Shown: positions 51,416 through 61,909, counted from the stretch's first letter. The stretch: 64,000 nt of DNA from G965230065 sp965230065 (GCA_965230065.1 OZ245942.1:4526001-4590000); one strand, 5' to 3'. The notes: a model not told the origin generated them from the letters alone. Made by a program: numbers and translations.

Positions 51416-52699
51416 TTACTTTTTCACAAACCCATTCGGCTTATTCCATGAAATCTTTGCTACAAAAACTTCATTATCTACAGAATCTTGTTCGCCCCGA
51501 TAATATTCAGTCGTGACTACCCAGGATTCGTTTTTACTAACTTCCGTTACACCAAAATTGCCCAGGCCAATGCCACCATCTGGAATTAATATACGTTCAG
51601 TAGCACGAATGACCTGCATTTTTTCAGGATCAACTTCTGCCATAAACAAAGGGGCACGGTGCCTGAACACATGGTCATTGTTCGCGCCTTTGCGGGTGTA
51701 GACCAGAAAAAGCTTTTCGCTATGTGTTGCCCAGTGCTGCTGGGTATTGTAGCTGCCCAATAGGCTTCCATCGTCAAAGACCCATTCCTGAATGGGGGCA
51801 TACTGTAAACCATTGCTGCTTTTGGTAACATAAGCTGTTTTGTCCTGGCGAATGGTGAGGAAGTATTCCCCCTGAAAATAAGTAATAGAAGGCTCGCCCA
51901 ATCCGCGACCGTCTTTTTGGGTAAGTTCTGTACCGTGGTTCAGGTACGTGAGTTTTTCACCGTCAAAACTGCAACGCAACACCGTAACTGCACCGCCGAG
52001 GTCATTGTTTTTCATGTTGTTATCTACATCAAAATCTTCCCTGGTAGTTTGGGTGGCTTGCACTGGTGTCAGTTTTCTGTATGATATGGGAATCAAAACC
52101 TCTCCATTTTCCATTTCAAGCCATTGTACGCAGCCTGCAACGGGGGCAGAGAGCAGTAGCGAATCGTGGTCGTATTGGGGGAGTTCTAATGTTCTGTATT
52201 CGCTCCATTGTTTTGTTTCAGGGTTGAGTACAGCATACGCTACTTCCCTTTTTGACCTGTCGGGGGTAGCATTATCAGTATAATAAAATGATTTGCCAAT
52301 ATTCAAAACTTTGTCCGTGGCCTTATGCCATTGGGGTGTCATATCGCTCATAGACCGGCGGTACCCATTGCCCACTTCATGAATTTTCAAAGAAGGGATT
52401 ACTTCAGGAGCTGTCCATGTTTTCCCTGTATCATAACTCAATGTTTCGTACAGGTCAAAATACACATCGCTGCCCCCACTGAACTTTTGAGAAATGGTCA
52501 TGACGGCATAAGGTGGGTTTGCAGGCACAACTGCTGCCCGTGCCTGTGTCCAGGCAAATCCGGTATCCAATGCAGCTTTGTCATGGATGCGGTGCGCGGT
52601 GATAACTTCTGTGGTGTATTCAAGCGGGATATTTTTTTCTTCTCGTGCCGTGCAGGCACAAATTAGCAAAAAAAGGACTAAATGGAGTAGTTTTTTCAT
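51416..52699 (-). CDS. Sialidase-like beta-propeller lipoprotein
   Basis: 427 residues. The lipobox (LLICAC) follows a short signal peptide. The repeat region contains an Asp-box SYDTGKTW near residue 90, and the rest has propeller-like WxEYRTLEL and GEPSITYFQGEYFLTIRQDK strands, consistent with the sialidase/BNR superfamily. The arginine triad of true sialidases cannot be confirmed by eye, so the enzyme activity is not assured. It may act with the GH43 gene on polysaccharide or glycan breakdown. Confidence 0.68.
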   Translation of the reverse strand: MKKLLHLVLFLLICACTAREEKNIPLEYTTEVITAHRIHDKAALDTGFAWTQARAAVVPANPPYAVMTISQKFSGGSDVYFDLYETLSYDTGKTWTAPEVIPSLKIHEVGNGYRRSMSDMTPQWHKATDKVLNIGKSFYYTDNATPDRSKREVAYAVLNPETKQWSEYRTLELPQYDHDSLLLSAPVAGCVQWLEMENGEVLIPISYRKLTPVQATQTTREDFDVDNNMKNNDLGGAVTVLRCSFDGEKLTYLNHGTELTQKDGRGLGEPSITYFQGEYFLTIRQDKTAYVTKSSNGLQYAPIQEWVFDDGSLLGSYNTQQHWATHSEKLFLVYTRKGANNDHVFRHRAPLFMAEVDPEKMQVIRATERILIPDGGIGLGNFGVTEVSKNESWVVTTEYYRGEQDSVDNEVFVAKISWNKPNGFVKK

Positions 52700-52753
52700 A
52701 ATGGTTAGGTCGTCAATTAAAAAAAGGCTTCCCTTTGAAATTGGTAGCCCTTT

Positions 52754-52782
52754 AAAAAAGTAGGGCGGCTCTCTGAGCCGCC
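52754..52782 (-). terminator. Terminator after the Gfo/Idh/MocA gene
   Basis: On the minus strand an 8-bp stem GGCGGCTC / GAGCCGCC with a 3-nt loop is followed by CTACTTTTTT. It lies 28 bp downstream of the oxidoreductase stop. Confidence 0.8.
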
Positions 52783-52809
52783 TTACAGTTACTATTCAAA
52801 AAGAAGAAA

Positions 52810-54192
52810 TTACACGTTTTCCTCTACCACATACGGCTCACGATATTCCCTGGAAAGCATGGCATCTGCTTCTTTGTCGTTTACAAATTTTTCATTACTG
52901 CCATCAAATTGCACTTCCCGGCCCAGGCGGTACGAAATATTGGCCAGATGGGGCAGTACGGTGGAATGATAGCCCTCTTCAATATCGCAAGTCAGGTCTT
53001 CCATATTGCCAGATCGAACAGCGGCAAGGAAATTTTGGTAATGGCCACCACCGCCGGGTGCTGCAAGGTAACCCAAAGCTTGTCCTCCACCCTCGGCTTT
53101 CGCAGCTTCATCGTCTGAGCTGGGGCCAGGCTGCTTGTCACGGCCCATATAGGTTTTCCAGTTATCCCTGTTTAGTTCCAGATAGCCTTCTGTACCATAA
53201 AATATGTTACCAATTGTAATATCTAATCCAGATTCCCCGGCTGTATACAACCCACGCACCTCAAATTCCAGCATTTTACCGTCTTCATAAGTATAAGTAG
53301 CTGTTTGTGTATTAGCTGTTTCCTGGGAACAAACATCAGCAAAGGCAAAATAGCCTCCATTAGAGTGTATTTTTACCGGATGCTCATTTTTATTCAATCC
53401 CCAGCGGGCAATATCAAACTGGTGAGGCCCCTGGTTGCCAATATCACCATTGCCAGTATCCCAGTGCCAATGCCAATTGTAGTGCAGACGTTTTTCATTA
53501 TAGGGGCGGTATGGTGCAGGGCCAAGCCACATATCGTAATGTAACCCTTCGGGGGGCGTGCTGTTTTCTGCTTTTCCAAAAGAATCGCGGGGTTTGTAAC
53601 AGAGGCCACGGGCCATGTATACATCGCCAATGCCACCATCGTGCAAAAACTGCATGGCCTGGCGTACGTTGTTGATAGAGCGGTTTTGGAAACCTACCTG
53701 CACAATGCGGTTGTATTTGCGGGCAGCGTCTATCATTTTGCGGCCTTCATAAATATTATGAGAGCAGGGTTTTTCTACATACACGTGTTTTCCCGCCTGG
53801 CAGGCCCAGATGGTACCCAAAGCATGCCAGTGGTTGGGAGTAGCCATAGATACTGCATCAATGTCTTTATCTTCAAATACTTTGCGCATATCCACCTCCG
53901 TGCCGGGAGCTTCCCCCTGTAATTCCTGGGCAGCCTGTACCCTTTCGGCAAAAAGGTTTTCGTCTACATCGCAAAGAGTTTTCAGATGAATATTTTGGTC
54001 TTTGGCCATTCCCGCCCAGCGCCGGATATGCCCGAAGCCCTGTCCGCGGATGCCGATAACACAGAGGTTAAGGCGTTCATTGGCTCCTTTGATGTTTGCA
54101 TAGCTTTTGGCTGAAAAACCCAGTCCACCGATGGTGATACCGGCACCACCCGCAGCTAATTTTTTGATGGTGCTTCTTCGTGATTGATCCAT
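52810..54192 (-). CDS. Gfo/Idh/MocA-family oxidoreductase, Tat-exported
   Basis: 460 residues. The N-terminus SRRSTIKKLAAGGAGITIGG is a twin-arginine signal. The Rossmann region (NLCVIGIRGQGFGH) and the conserved EKP (GKHVYVEKPCSHNIYEGRKM) identify the Gfo/Idh/MocA family; DIARWGLN belongs to the substrate half. Exported members with Tat signals carry their NAD(P) tightly bound and act on sugars. The terminator separates it from the sialidase-like gene downstream, so it is likely a single-gene unit. Confidence 0.88.
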   Translation of the reverse strand: MDQSRRSTIKKLAAGGAGITIGGLGFSAKSYANIKGANERLNLCVIGIRGQGFGHIRRWAGMAKDQNIHLKTLCDVDENLFAERVQAAQELQGEAPGTEVDMRKVFEDKDIDAVSMATPNHWHALGTIWACQAGKHVYVEKPCSHNIYEGRKMIDAARKYNRIVQVGFQNRSINNVRQAMQFLHDGGIGDVYMARGLCYKPRDSFGKAENSTPPEGLHYDMWLGPAPYRPYNEKRLHYNWHWHWDTGNGDIGNQGPHQFDIARWGLNKNEHPVKIHSNGGYFAFADVCSQETANTQTATYTYEDGKMLEFEVRGLYTAGESGLDITIGNIFYGTEGYLELNRDNWKTYMGRDKQPGPSSDDEAAKAEGGGQALGYLAAPGGGGHYQNFLAAVRSGNMEDLTCDIEEGYHSTVLPHLANISYRLGREVQFDGSNEKFVNDKEADAMLSREYREPYVVEENV

Positions 54193-54276
54193 GTTTGATA
54201 TTTATTAGGTTGGAAATTGAATTGTTTGCCGTTTTAATGCTTGCTAAGGGTAAATATAAGTAAATTTTGCAAGAAT

Positions 54277-55674
54277 TTATTTCCAACCCCCGCCCAGTGC
54301 TTTGTAGAGATCGACAATAGAAAGGAAAATTTCTTTCCGGGCGCTGATCGATCCTAATTCTGCTTCAAGCACACTTTTTTGGGCGGTAATTACTTCAAGG
54401 TAAGAAGCGTACCCGGCCATGAACAAATCGTTGGAAGTATTTACTGCTTTTATGAGTACTTCCACTTCCTCTTCTTTGTAATCATACACATCGCTGTAAT
54501 TTTCAATGCGCTTCAGGCTTGAAATTACTTCCTGGTATCCATTCAGTATTGTTCTTTGGTAAGTATGGTAGCTTTCCATCTGCATAGCGATAGAGCGATT
54601 GTAATTGGCCTTGATCCGGTTCATGTTAAATAATGGGGCAGATAAGCCTGCTAATGCCCCTAAAGCAAGTGCTTCTGGTTTTACCAGGGTAGATGCCCTA
54701 ATGGCATTAAAGCCCAGGTATGGAGATAAGGTTAAGGAAGGGAAAAAAGCCGCCCTGGCAGCCTCTACATCGGCACCGGAGGCAAGGAGCGCTAACTCAG
54801 CCTGCTGTATATCAGGGCGACGGCGCAGCATATCGGCAGGGATGCCAACTTCCAGTTCAGGAGGCAAGTTCTGCTCCCTGATAGAGGAGCCCCTCTCGAT
54901 AGGTTGCGGAAACCGTCCTAACAAGAAATTTATTTGGTTTTCTACTTCTACAATTTGTTGCTTTTTTTCTGCTTCCAGGGCTTTTGTGCTGAGTAACTGT
55001 GCACTAAACTGTTGCACCGCCAGTTCTGTTGCCCGTCCCCCGGCTTTCTGGATTTCGATCATTTCCAGTGCGATTTCCTGTAGCTCTACGTTACTGCGGA
55101 TAATTTCCAGCTCGCTGTCAAGCCCCAGTAGTTCATAATACAGGCGCGACAGATCTGCCACCAGGGTAGTTGTTACCAGGTGCTGTCCTTTTTCGCTGGC
55201 AAGCAAACGAGTATAGGCTGCCTTTTTCCGGTTTCTCAATTTTCCCCACAAATCAATTTCCCAGGTACTTTGTAACCCTACAAAATATTCCTGGTTTAGG
55301 TTGGGTGTACTCTGGTCAGCACCGTTCCGTATCAGGTTGGCATTCATCCTGCCCACGTCAGCCGTTGCCAGGCCATTTACAGAAGGAAGCAGTGCCCCTT
55401 TCCGAATCAATACATTACTTCTGGCCATTTCTATGCGCTGGATGGCAATTAACAGGTCAGGGTTATGATTGAGGGCCGTGTCAATAAGCCGTACCAGGAA
55501 TGTGTCTTTGAAAAAGTTTTTCCACTCAATATCCCCGATACTGCTGCTGTCGGTTACTTCTGTAAAGGTAGAAGGCAGGGGAGTGGTGGGCGGTAAATCA
55601 GGAGTTTGGGCTACTTTACAACTGCTGATAATACCTAAAAAGATTGAAATATATATTAGTTGTTTGATTGACAT
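54277..55674 (-). CDS. RND efflux outer-membrane factor (NodT/OprM type)
   Basis: 465 residues. The lipobox (GIISSCK) gives a lipid anchor. Two OEP (outer membrane efflux protein) repeats: LIDTALNHNPDLLIAIQRIE near the N-terminus and IPADMLRRRPDIQQAELALL in the middle, followed by AARAAFFPSLTLSPYLGF. It forms the outer-membrane channel of the pump encoded by the next two upstream genes; 23 bp separate it from the RND pump gene. Confidence 0.92.
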   Translation of the reverse strand: MSIKQLIYISIFLGIISSCKVAQTPDLPPTTPLPSTFTEVTDSSSIGDIEWKNFFKDTFLVRLIDTALNHNPDLLIAIQRIEMARSNVLIRKGALLPSVNGLATADVGRMNANLIRNGADQSTPNLNQEYFVGLQSTWEIDLWGKLRNRKKAAYTRLLASEKGQHLVTTTLVADLSRLYYELLGLDSELEIIRSNVELQEIALEMIEIQKAGGRATELAVQQFSAQLLSTKALEAEKKQQIVEVENQINFLLGRFPQPIERGSSIREQNLPPELEVGIPADMLRRRPDIQQAELALLASGADVEAARAAFFPSLTLSPYLGFNAIRASTLVKPEALALGALAGLSAPLFNMNRIKANYNRSIAMQMESYHTYQRTILNGYQEVISSLKRIENYSDVYDYKEEEVEVLIKAVNTSNDLFMAGYASYLEVITAQKSVLEAELGSISARKEIFLSIVDLYKALGGGWK

Positions 55675-55697
55675 GATTTGATTATTGGCGAGTATTT

Positions 55698-58600
55698 TTA
55701 ATTACTTGATATTGAAACCGGGGGAACTTCTACGGTCGGCCTGGTTTTTTTGCGTCTTTTGAATAAAGGAAGCGAAAACAATACGTACAATCCGGGAATA
55801 ACTATGAGCCCGGCAATGGTTCCGATCAGCATTCCGCCAGCAGCAGCTGTACCAATGGAGCGGTTTCCGATGGCCCCGGCTCCGGAAGCCACGCAGAGGG
55901 GAATCAGTCCGGCGATGAAGGCAAAGGAAGTCATCAGGATTGGCCGTAAACGGGAAGCTGCTCCCTCGATGGCTGCTTTCAGTACCGATAAGCCTTCTTT
56001 CTGTCTTTGTATAGCAAATTCCACGATGAGGATTGCATTTTTACCCAGCAGGCCAATGAGCATGATCAGGGCTACCTGCGCGTAAATATTGTTTTGTAAG
56101 CCCAAAAGCTTCAAGGCCAGAAATGAGCCAAAAACCCCTGCAGGCAATGACAATAACACCGGAAAAGGAAGCAAAAAGCTTTCGTATTGGGCTGCCAGCA
56201 AAAGGTAAACAAACACCAGGCATAACAGGAAAATGTAAATAGCCTGGCTGCCTGATTTTACTTCTTCGCGGGTCATGCCGGCCCAGTCAAAGGAATAACC
56301 CCGGGGTAACTGCGTGGCTGCCTGTTTTACGGCCTCAATGGCTTCTCCGGTGCTGTAACCACCCGCAATGGTACCATTTACCCGGGCAGCGGTGTACATA
56401 TTATACCGTGTAAGCTGCTCTGGCCCATACACTCTTTCCAGGGTGATAAATGAGTTATAAGGCACCATTTCGCCCTTGTCGTTTTTCACATAAAGCTCCT
56501 TTAAATCCTCTGGTTTGGTACGGTACTGGGGGGCTGCCTGCACCATCACTTTGTACATTTGCCCGAAGCGGATGAAATTTGAGGTATAATATCCACCCAT
56601 CAGTACTTGCAGGGTACTCATGGCTTTTTCTATGGTTACGCCTTTTTTGGCTGCCATGTCCTGGTCTATATAAATCAGATATTGCGGAAAGCCCGCGTCG
56701 TAGTTGGTGGTTGCTTTTTGTATGGCGGGTGATTTTTCCAGATCTGAAATAAAGTGATTGGTTACCCTTTCTATTTCTGCCAGGTCGCCCCTTCCGGTTT
56801 GGTCCAAAACACGGAGCTCAACCCCGCCAGAGTTTCCAAAACCGGGCACGGTAGGGGGAGAGAAAAATTCAATTTTTGCATCTGAAATGCCTCGGGTTTT
56901 TTCTTCCAGCAGGGCAATGATATCATCCACCGATTGCTCACGTTGGTCCCAGGGCAGGAGGCTGATCATGCCCATGCCGTATGAAGCACCGGAAACGCCA
57001 TTTACAAGGCTGTATCCGGCCAGGGTAGATACAGCTTCTACAATTTCTACTTCAGCGGCTGTTTGTTGAATTTTATCCAGTACTTCCTCGGTTCGTTCCA
57101 CGGTTGCACCGGGAGGTGTGGTTACGTTAATATAAACCACACCCTGGTCTTCTGAAGGAATAAAGCCCGTAGGCAAGATATAATTAATTCCCCAGGTAGC
57201 CGCGAAAAAAACCAACAGCATGATGAGGGTAATGACCCTTCTTCCAGCCAGGAAAGTTGTCACCCCTTTGTACTTTTGGGCAACAGCATTGTAACCCTGG
57301 TTAAACTTATTGAAAAACCGTTGCAATAAGTTCTTTTTCTTTGGTTGACCGTGGGTGTTTCTGAGCAGCAATGCACACAAAGCTGGCGTTAAGGTAAGGG
57401 CATTTACACCGGAAATCACAATAGAAATTGCCAGTGTAATGGAAAACTGCCGGTAGAAAACGCCAACCGGGCCTGAAAGAAAAGCAACCGGAACAAATAC
57501 TGCAGACATCACAAGGGTAATGGCAATTACAGCACTGCTGATTTCACCCATAGCCGCAAAGGTGGCTTCCCTTGGGGAGAGGTTTTCTTCTTCCATTTTG
57601 GCATGTACGGCCTCTACCACCACAATGGCGTTATCTACCACAATACCGATGGCAAGCACCAGGGCAAACAAGGTAAGCAGGTTAATAGAAAAACCCAGGG
57701 TTTGCATGAAAAATAGGGTGCCGATAAGTGCTACGGGCACAGCCAGCGCGGGAATAAGTGTAGAACGGAAATCCTGCAAGAAAATAAACACTACCAGGAA
57801 TACGAGAATAAAGGCTTCAAACAGGGTTACAACTACCTCGTGAATGGAAGCATCCAAAAAGCGGGACACATCATAGGTGATGTTATACGTCATGCCGGGC
57901 GGGAAGGAGGTTTCCTGGATTTGGTCAATTCGCTCTTTCACTTTGGCAATGATGTCGCTGGCATTGGAGCCGGGCCGTTGCTTAATCATGATGGATGCGG
58001 CCGGCCGGCCATCATTTTTTGAGATTCTTCCGTAGTTGGAAGAACTGAATTCCACATCGGCTACATCGCCCAGCCGCAAAATTGAACCATCACTATTTGA
58101 CCTAATAACCAGGTTTTCATATTGCTTGGGCTCGTTAAACTTTCCTGTATACCGTAACACATATTGCAACACCTGGGCTTTTTTGTCGGAGCTTTCCCCG
58201 GTCTTTCCGGGGGCGGCTTCCACATTCTGGCTGCGGATGGCATCAATCACCTCGTCGGTAGAAACTTCGTAGGCTGTCATGCGGTCGGGCCGGAGCCATA
58301 CCCGCATGGTATAATCTTTTTCACTCACAATTTCAGCCAGTCCCACGCCCTCTATCCGGCGCAGCTCCTGCAAGACGTTGATGTCAGTAAAGTTATAAAT
58401 AAACTTTTCGTCCAGGTCGTCATCATCACTTACGATGTTGATGTAAAGCAGCAGGCTGTTCACCTCCTTTTCGGTGGTAACCCCCGCGTTGATTACTTCC
58501 TGGGGCAATTCGTTCAGGACGGTGGCTACCCGGTTTTGCACACTTACGGCAGCCAGGTCGGGATCAGTGCCTACTTCAAAATTTACTTCAATATCTATCC

Positions 58601-58859
58601 TTCCGTTGTTGGTAGAAACCGATGACATGTGCGTCATGCCGGGCACACCATTGATGGCTTTTTCCAGGGGTGTAGCCACAACTTTAGCGGCCACCTCGGC
58701 ATTGGCGCCCCGGTATTTGGCCCGTACCGAAACAGAGGGTGGAACAATATCAGGAAACTGGGCAATAGGAAGTGTAAACAGTGCCAGTAATCCCAACAAG
58801 GTAATAAGTATTGATATGACCAGGGAGAGTACCGGACGGCGAATAAAGATATCAAACAT
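55698..58859 (-). CDS. RND multidrug efflux pump (HAE1/AcrB family)
   Basis: 1053 residues, full length, twelve membrane helices and two large periplasmic loops. N-terminus MFDIFIRRPVLSLVISILIT, porter region LRLGDVADVEFSS and helix 4 LAIGIVVDNAIVVVEAV are typical. AcrB uses Asp407-Asp408 in helix 4 for proton relay; here the pair is Asp409-Asn410. The helix 10 Lys (GLLGKNAILIVEFA) is kept. The same change may be normal in a Bacteroidota subgroup. The pump sits between adaptor and channel genes and expels hydrophobic compounds using proton energy. Confidence 0.94.
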   Translation of the reverse strand: MFDIFIRRPVLSLVISILITLLGLLALFTLPIAQFPDIVPPSVSVRAKYRGANAEVAAKVVATPLEKAINGVPGMTHMSSVSTNNGRIDIEVNFEVGTDPDLAAVSVQNRVATVLNELPQEVINAGVTTEKEVNSLLLYINIVSDDDDLDEKFIYNFTDINVLQELRRIEGVGLAEIVSEKDYTMRVWLRPDRMTAYEVSTDEVIDAIRSQNVEAAPGKTGESSDKKAQVLQYVLRYTGKFNEPKQYENLVIRSNSDGSILRLGDVADVEFSSSNYGRISKNDGRPAASIMIKQRPGSNASDIIAKVKERIDQIQETSFPPGMTYNITYDVSRFLDASIHEVVVTLFEAFILVFLVVFIFLQDFRSTLIPALAVPVALIGTLFFMQTLGFSINLLTLFALVLAIGIVVDNAIVVVEAVHAKMEEENLSPREATFAAMGEISSAVIAITLVMSAVFVPVAFLSGPVGVFYRQFSITLAISIVISGVNALTLTPALCALLLRNTHGQPKKKNLLQRFFNKFNQGYNAVAQKYKGVTTFLAGRRVITLIMLLVFFAATWGINYILPTGFIPSEDQGVVYINVTTPPGATVERTEEVLDKIQQTAAEVEIVEAVSTLAGYSLVNGVSGASYGMGMISLLPWDQREQSVDDIIALLEEKTRGISDAKIEFFSPPTVPGFGNSGGVELRVLDQTGRGDLAEIERVTNHFISDLEKSPAIQKATTNYDAGFPQYLIYIDQDMAAKKGVTIEKAMSTLQVLMGGYYTSNFIRFGQMYKVMVQAAPQYRTKPEDLKELYVKNDKGEMVPYNSFITLERVYGPEQLTRYNMYTAARVNGTIAGGYSTGEAIEAVKQAATQLPRGYSFDWAGMTREEVKSGSQAIYIFLLCLVFVYLLLAAQYESFLLPFPVLLSLPAGVFGSFLALKLLGLQNNIYAQVALIMLIGLLGKNAILIVEFAIQRQKEGLSVLKAAIEGAASRLRPILMTSFAFIAGLIPLCVASGAGAIGNRSIGTAAAGGMLIGTIAGLIVIPGLYVLFSLPLFKRRKKTRPTVEVPPVSISSN

Positions 58860-58947
58860 GGCGAATATTAAATACTAAAGAAAATGAATAAAAATGCCTT
58901 CCTGTCTGGCCCTAATAATATTTAGAGCAGGAAAGGAAGGACTTTTC

Positions 58948-60111
58948 CTATATTGAAAGGGGTTCAGGGTTTTCAGCAATCAGGCTGTCCATACCAATTG
59001 GCTGGGGCTTGATGTGCATGCCGTCACGTATGTTCTGAATGCCTTCATACACAATTTTGTCGCCTATTTCCAGGCCTGATTCCACAATATAGAAATAAGA
59101 GAACCTGGACTTGGGTACAAAACTGGTCATTCTTACCTGATTGTTGGCATCTACGAGGAATACATAGCTTTTGTCCTGAATTTCAAACACGGCTTTTTGG
59201 GGAACCATGAGGGCATCGTGTACTTTGTTAGACAAAAGAACCTTACCGCTGGCACCGTGCTTTAAAAGCTTATCAGCATTGGGGAAATGCGCCCTGAAAG
59301 CGATAGAACCGGTATTGGCACTGAACTCTCCCTGCATGGTTTCTATTTTTCCTTCATACGGGTAGGTTGTGCCATCGGCCAGCACGAGTTGTACGGCGCT
59401 GTTATCTTCGTTGGGGTTTTGCTGCCTGGTTTTAATATATTCCAGGTATTCCCTTTCCGATACGTTAAAATATGCGTAAATAGATTCCAGGTCGGACACG
59501 GTAGTAAGGAGCGTTCCATTATCAATTAAACTTCCTATTTTAAGCGGTAGACGGTCTACAATGCCATTAAAAGGAGAGCGTATGCTGGTATACGACAAGC
59601 GTGTGCGGGCATTGGCCTCTGCAGACCGGGCTTCTTCAATTTTAGCTTTTGCCGCATTTAATTTGGCCCGGGCTACTTCCACTTCGGTACTGGAAATCAC
59701 ATCTTTATCTACCAGAATTTGAATACGGTTTACCTCAAGTTCAGATGCCTTTGCCTCGGCAATGGCGCTGGAAAGGTTGGCTGTGGCCTTGGCAAGTTCT
59801 GCTTTGTATTCTTCATCATTAATGCGAAAAAGGATTTGCCCCTTTTTGACTTCCTGTCCTTCGTCTACATAAATCCTCTCGAGGAAGCCCGATACCCTGG
59901 CCCGAAGCTCTACGTTACGCACGGCCTGAATGTCTGCCACATACTCACGGTTGATGATGGTATCCCGTACCATAACTTCAGTAACAGGAAGTGTTCGGAT
60001 GGCTACTTTTTTAATTTCAGTTTTGTCATTGGTTTTACAAGCTGCAAAACTTATTGCAACTATTAAAAAACTAATACTTTTAATCCATTTTGAGGTTAGT
60101 CCGATATTCAT
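58948..60111 (-). CDS. RND periplasmic adaptor (membrane fusion protein)
   Basis: 387 residues. Lipobox (ISFAAC). Biotin-lipoyl half-motifs ELRARVSGFLERIYVDEGQE and LSYTSIRSPFNGIVDRLPLK flank a coiled-coil hairpin (about 100-165); beta-barrel and membrane-proximal domains follow. It bridges pump and outer-membrane channel. First gene of the three-gene operon; 88 bp to the pump gene include a small CCTTCC/GGAAGG hairpin. No regulator gene is adjacent. Confidence 0.93.
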   Translation of the reverse strand: MNIGLTSKWIKSISFLIVAISFAACKTNDKTEIKKVAIRTLPVTEVMVRDTIINREYVADIQAVRNVELRARVSGFLERIYVDEGQEVKKGQILFRINDEEYKAELAKATANLSSAIAEAKASELEVNRIQILVDKDVISSTEVEVARAKLNAAKAKIEEARSAEANARTRLSYTSIRSPFNGIVDRLPLKIGSLIDNGTLLTTVSDLESIYAYFNVSEREYLEYIKTRQQNPNEDNSAVQLVLADGTTYPYEGKIETMQGEFSANTGSIAFRAHFPNADKLLKHGASGKVLLSNKVHDALMVPQKAVFEIQDKSYVFLVDANNQVRMTSFVPKSRFSYFYIVESGLEIGDKIVYEGIQNIRDGMHIKPQPIGMDSLIAENPEPLSI

Positions 60112-60442
60112 TTTTTTGATTGAAGTTATAAAAGCGTTTGGTTACAAAATTATTTACAGCGTTATGAAAAGTACTGCAAGAAAAAGAAAGATAAAACTAT
60201 GCTCAATAATAACAATAAATTAATGAAAATAAAAAAAATTCAATAATTTATTACAATAAGCCTATATAGTGAAAATCGCAGATTTCCTGTTTGACTTACT
60301 TATGAATGAAATAGTTTGAATTGCTTAAGGAGATAAACCACCAAAGTTTAAGCCTTCTATGTAAAGAATACGTGTATTCTTTAACACTGTTACAATAAAC
60401 AGGCTAATTTAGTGATAAAATACTAAATTTTGCAATTTATTT
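60112..60442. other. 331-bp AT-rich region upstream of the efflux operon
   Basis: Holds the efflux-operon promoter region. On the minus strand TAATTTTG (60152-60145) fits the -7 consensus, but there is no well-spaced -33 box. The rest is poly-A/T-rich; no gene seen. Confidence 0.4.
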
Positions 60443-61909
60443 TTAATAAAGTTTGCCATAAATCCAGCTTTTAAAGTCTAAATAGTCCAACACATAAGCT
60501 ATGGTTTGCTCGTCCATGCCCCTAAAAAGAGAGGTTTGCAACTGATGGAAAAGCGGCTTGTACGCTCCCAGCGGGGCGGTAGAAATTTTAGAAAAAAAAC
60601 GCAAAATTTCTTTCTCGAAAGGCTGTAAACCTCTCTTTTTCTTTAAAAACCTACGGGTAGACTCCACCGCGTATTTCAACACCAGGATATTTCCCAGTTC
60701 AAAGTGGATGATTAAATTCAGAATACGCCCATAACTTTGGATATCGTCCCGCACATTTCCGTAGCTGTGGCCAATGATTTCGTTCAGCCATTGAAGGGCA
60801 TCAGAATACTGTTTTTGCACAAAATACAAGTAGGCAATTTGGTAATGTAATAACACTTTATAACTATCAGGCACGTGGCGGTGGTTTTCTGATAAAAACT
60901 GCTGAATTTCATGAACGGCTGCAGTGCTTTTTTTGTACTGCCGGGTGTCCCGGTAAAATTCCAGCTCAATATTATAGGTTTGCGCCAGCATTTTGATAGT
61001 GAAAGGCTTTTGGTTTTTGAGATGATATTTCACCGGAATCTCTTTGGTTTTTTTTATCAAACTTACCACTTCTTCCATTTTACGGAGTTGCAGGCATACG
61101 CCAATCAAGTTGTTAAGGGCTGTGGCATAGGTATTGGGCTCTTCCTGAATGTGTGCAGGATAGTTTTCAATAAAACCTACCAGCTCCCGGGCATATTGGT
61201 AGGTTATATCATTTTCATACCGCATATAATGCTGTGATTGCTGCAAAAAATAGTATAATACCCTCGTCTGAAAAGTATCAGCCTGGTTGCTATCATCAAG
61301 GAGCGATTGGTAAACCTTTGCTTTTTCCGGGTCGGCCCCCGGCCCCAAAATGTCAAACATATTAAGGGTGAGGTGCCAATACTGGTGCAGGCGGCCAAGC
61401 TTGTCTATCGCTTGTTTTTCCTGGTTTAAAACCTCATTCACCAGGGCTCTTTGTTTTCCGGTAGAGGGCCGGCTGAGTAGCAATTTACGTTTCCAGGTGC
61501 ATATTTCGGGTAAGTAATGAAATTTTTCGTGCTTATTTGCCAGTTTGAAAGCTTTCTCTAAAGTATAATGACATTGGTCCGGCAGGTCTTTCCGAAAAAG
61601 GATTTCCACATCCCGCAGCAGGTCTTTAATTTCAGCATCGGTGGATATTTTCTGATGATAATTCCGCAGGCTTTTCATGATGAGGCCGGAAAGGTAAATT
61701 TTGGTTACATGCAACTGACGGATGAATTTCTCCCCGGCAAAGTGTTTTTTGATGGCAGTTTCGTCATAGGCTTCCTGCTGGTCAATAAAATCAAACAGTT
61801 GCAGGTAGTTTTGGTTGCCATCGCCATTGGGTGTGAACAGCTTGAAATACCGTTTTTCTGACTTAGTCAAAGATTTTATCAGCAAAAAAAGATTCCCCTT
61901 TTTTGACAT
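60443..61909 (-). CDS. Helical (TPR-like) hypothetical protein
   Basis: 488 residues, almost all predicted alpha-helix. The N-terminal opening KKGNLFLLIKSLTKSEKRYF recurs in hypothetical proteins of Bacteroidota. The middle and C-terminus consist of helix pairs with Tyr/Leu/Ala spacing of TPR/SEL1-type repeats (for example HYQIAYLYFVQKQYSDALQW). No signal peptide and no enzyme motif. Likely a cytoplasmic scaffold. It is divergent from the VOC gene. Confidence 0.72.
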   Translation of the reverse strand: MSKKGNLFLLIKSLTKSEKRYFKLFTPNGDGNQNYLQLFDFIDQQEAYDETAIKKHFAGEKFIRQLHVTKIYLSGLIMKSLRNYHQKISTDAEIKDLLRDVEILFRKDLPDQCHYTLEKAFKLANKHEKFHYLPEICTWKRKLLLSRPSTGKQRALVNEVLNQEKQAIDKLGRLHQYWHLTLNMFDILGPGADPEKAKVYQSLLDDSNQADTFQTRVLYYFLQQSQHYMRYENDITYQYARELVGFIENYPAHIQEEPNTYATALNNLIGVCLQLRKMEEVVSLIKKTKEIPVKYHLKNQKPFTIKMLAQTYNIELEFYRDTRQYKKSTAAVHEIQQFLSENHRHVPDSYKVLLHYQIAYLYFVQKQYSDALQWLNEIIGHSYGNVRDDIQSYGRILNLIIHFELGNILVLKYAVESTRRFLKKKRGLQPFEKEILRFFSKISTAPLGAYKPLFHQLQTSLFRGMDEQTIAYVLDYLDFKSWIYGKLY

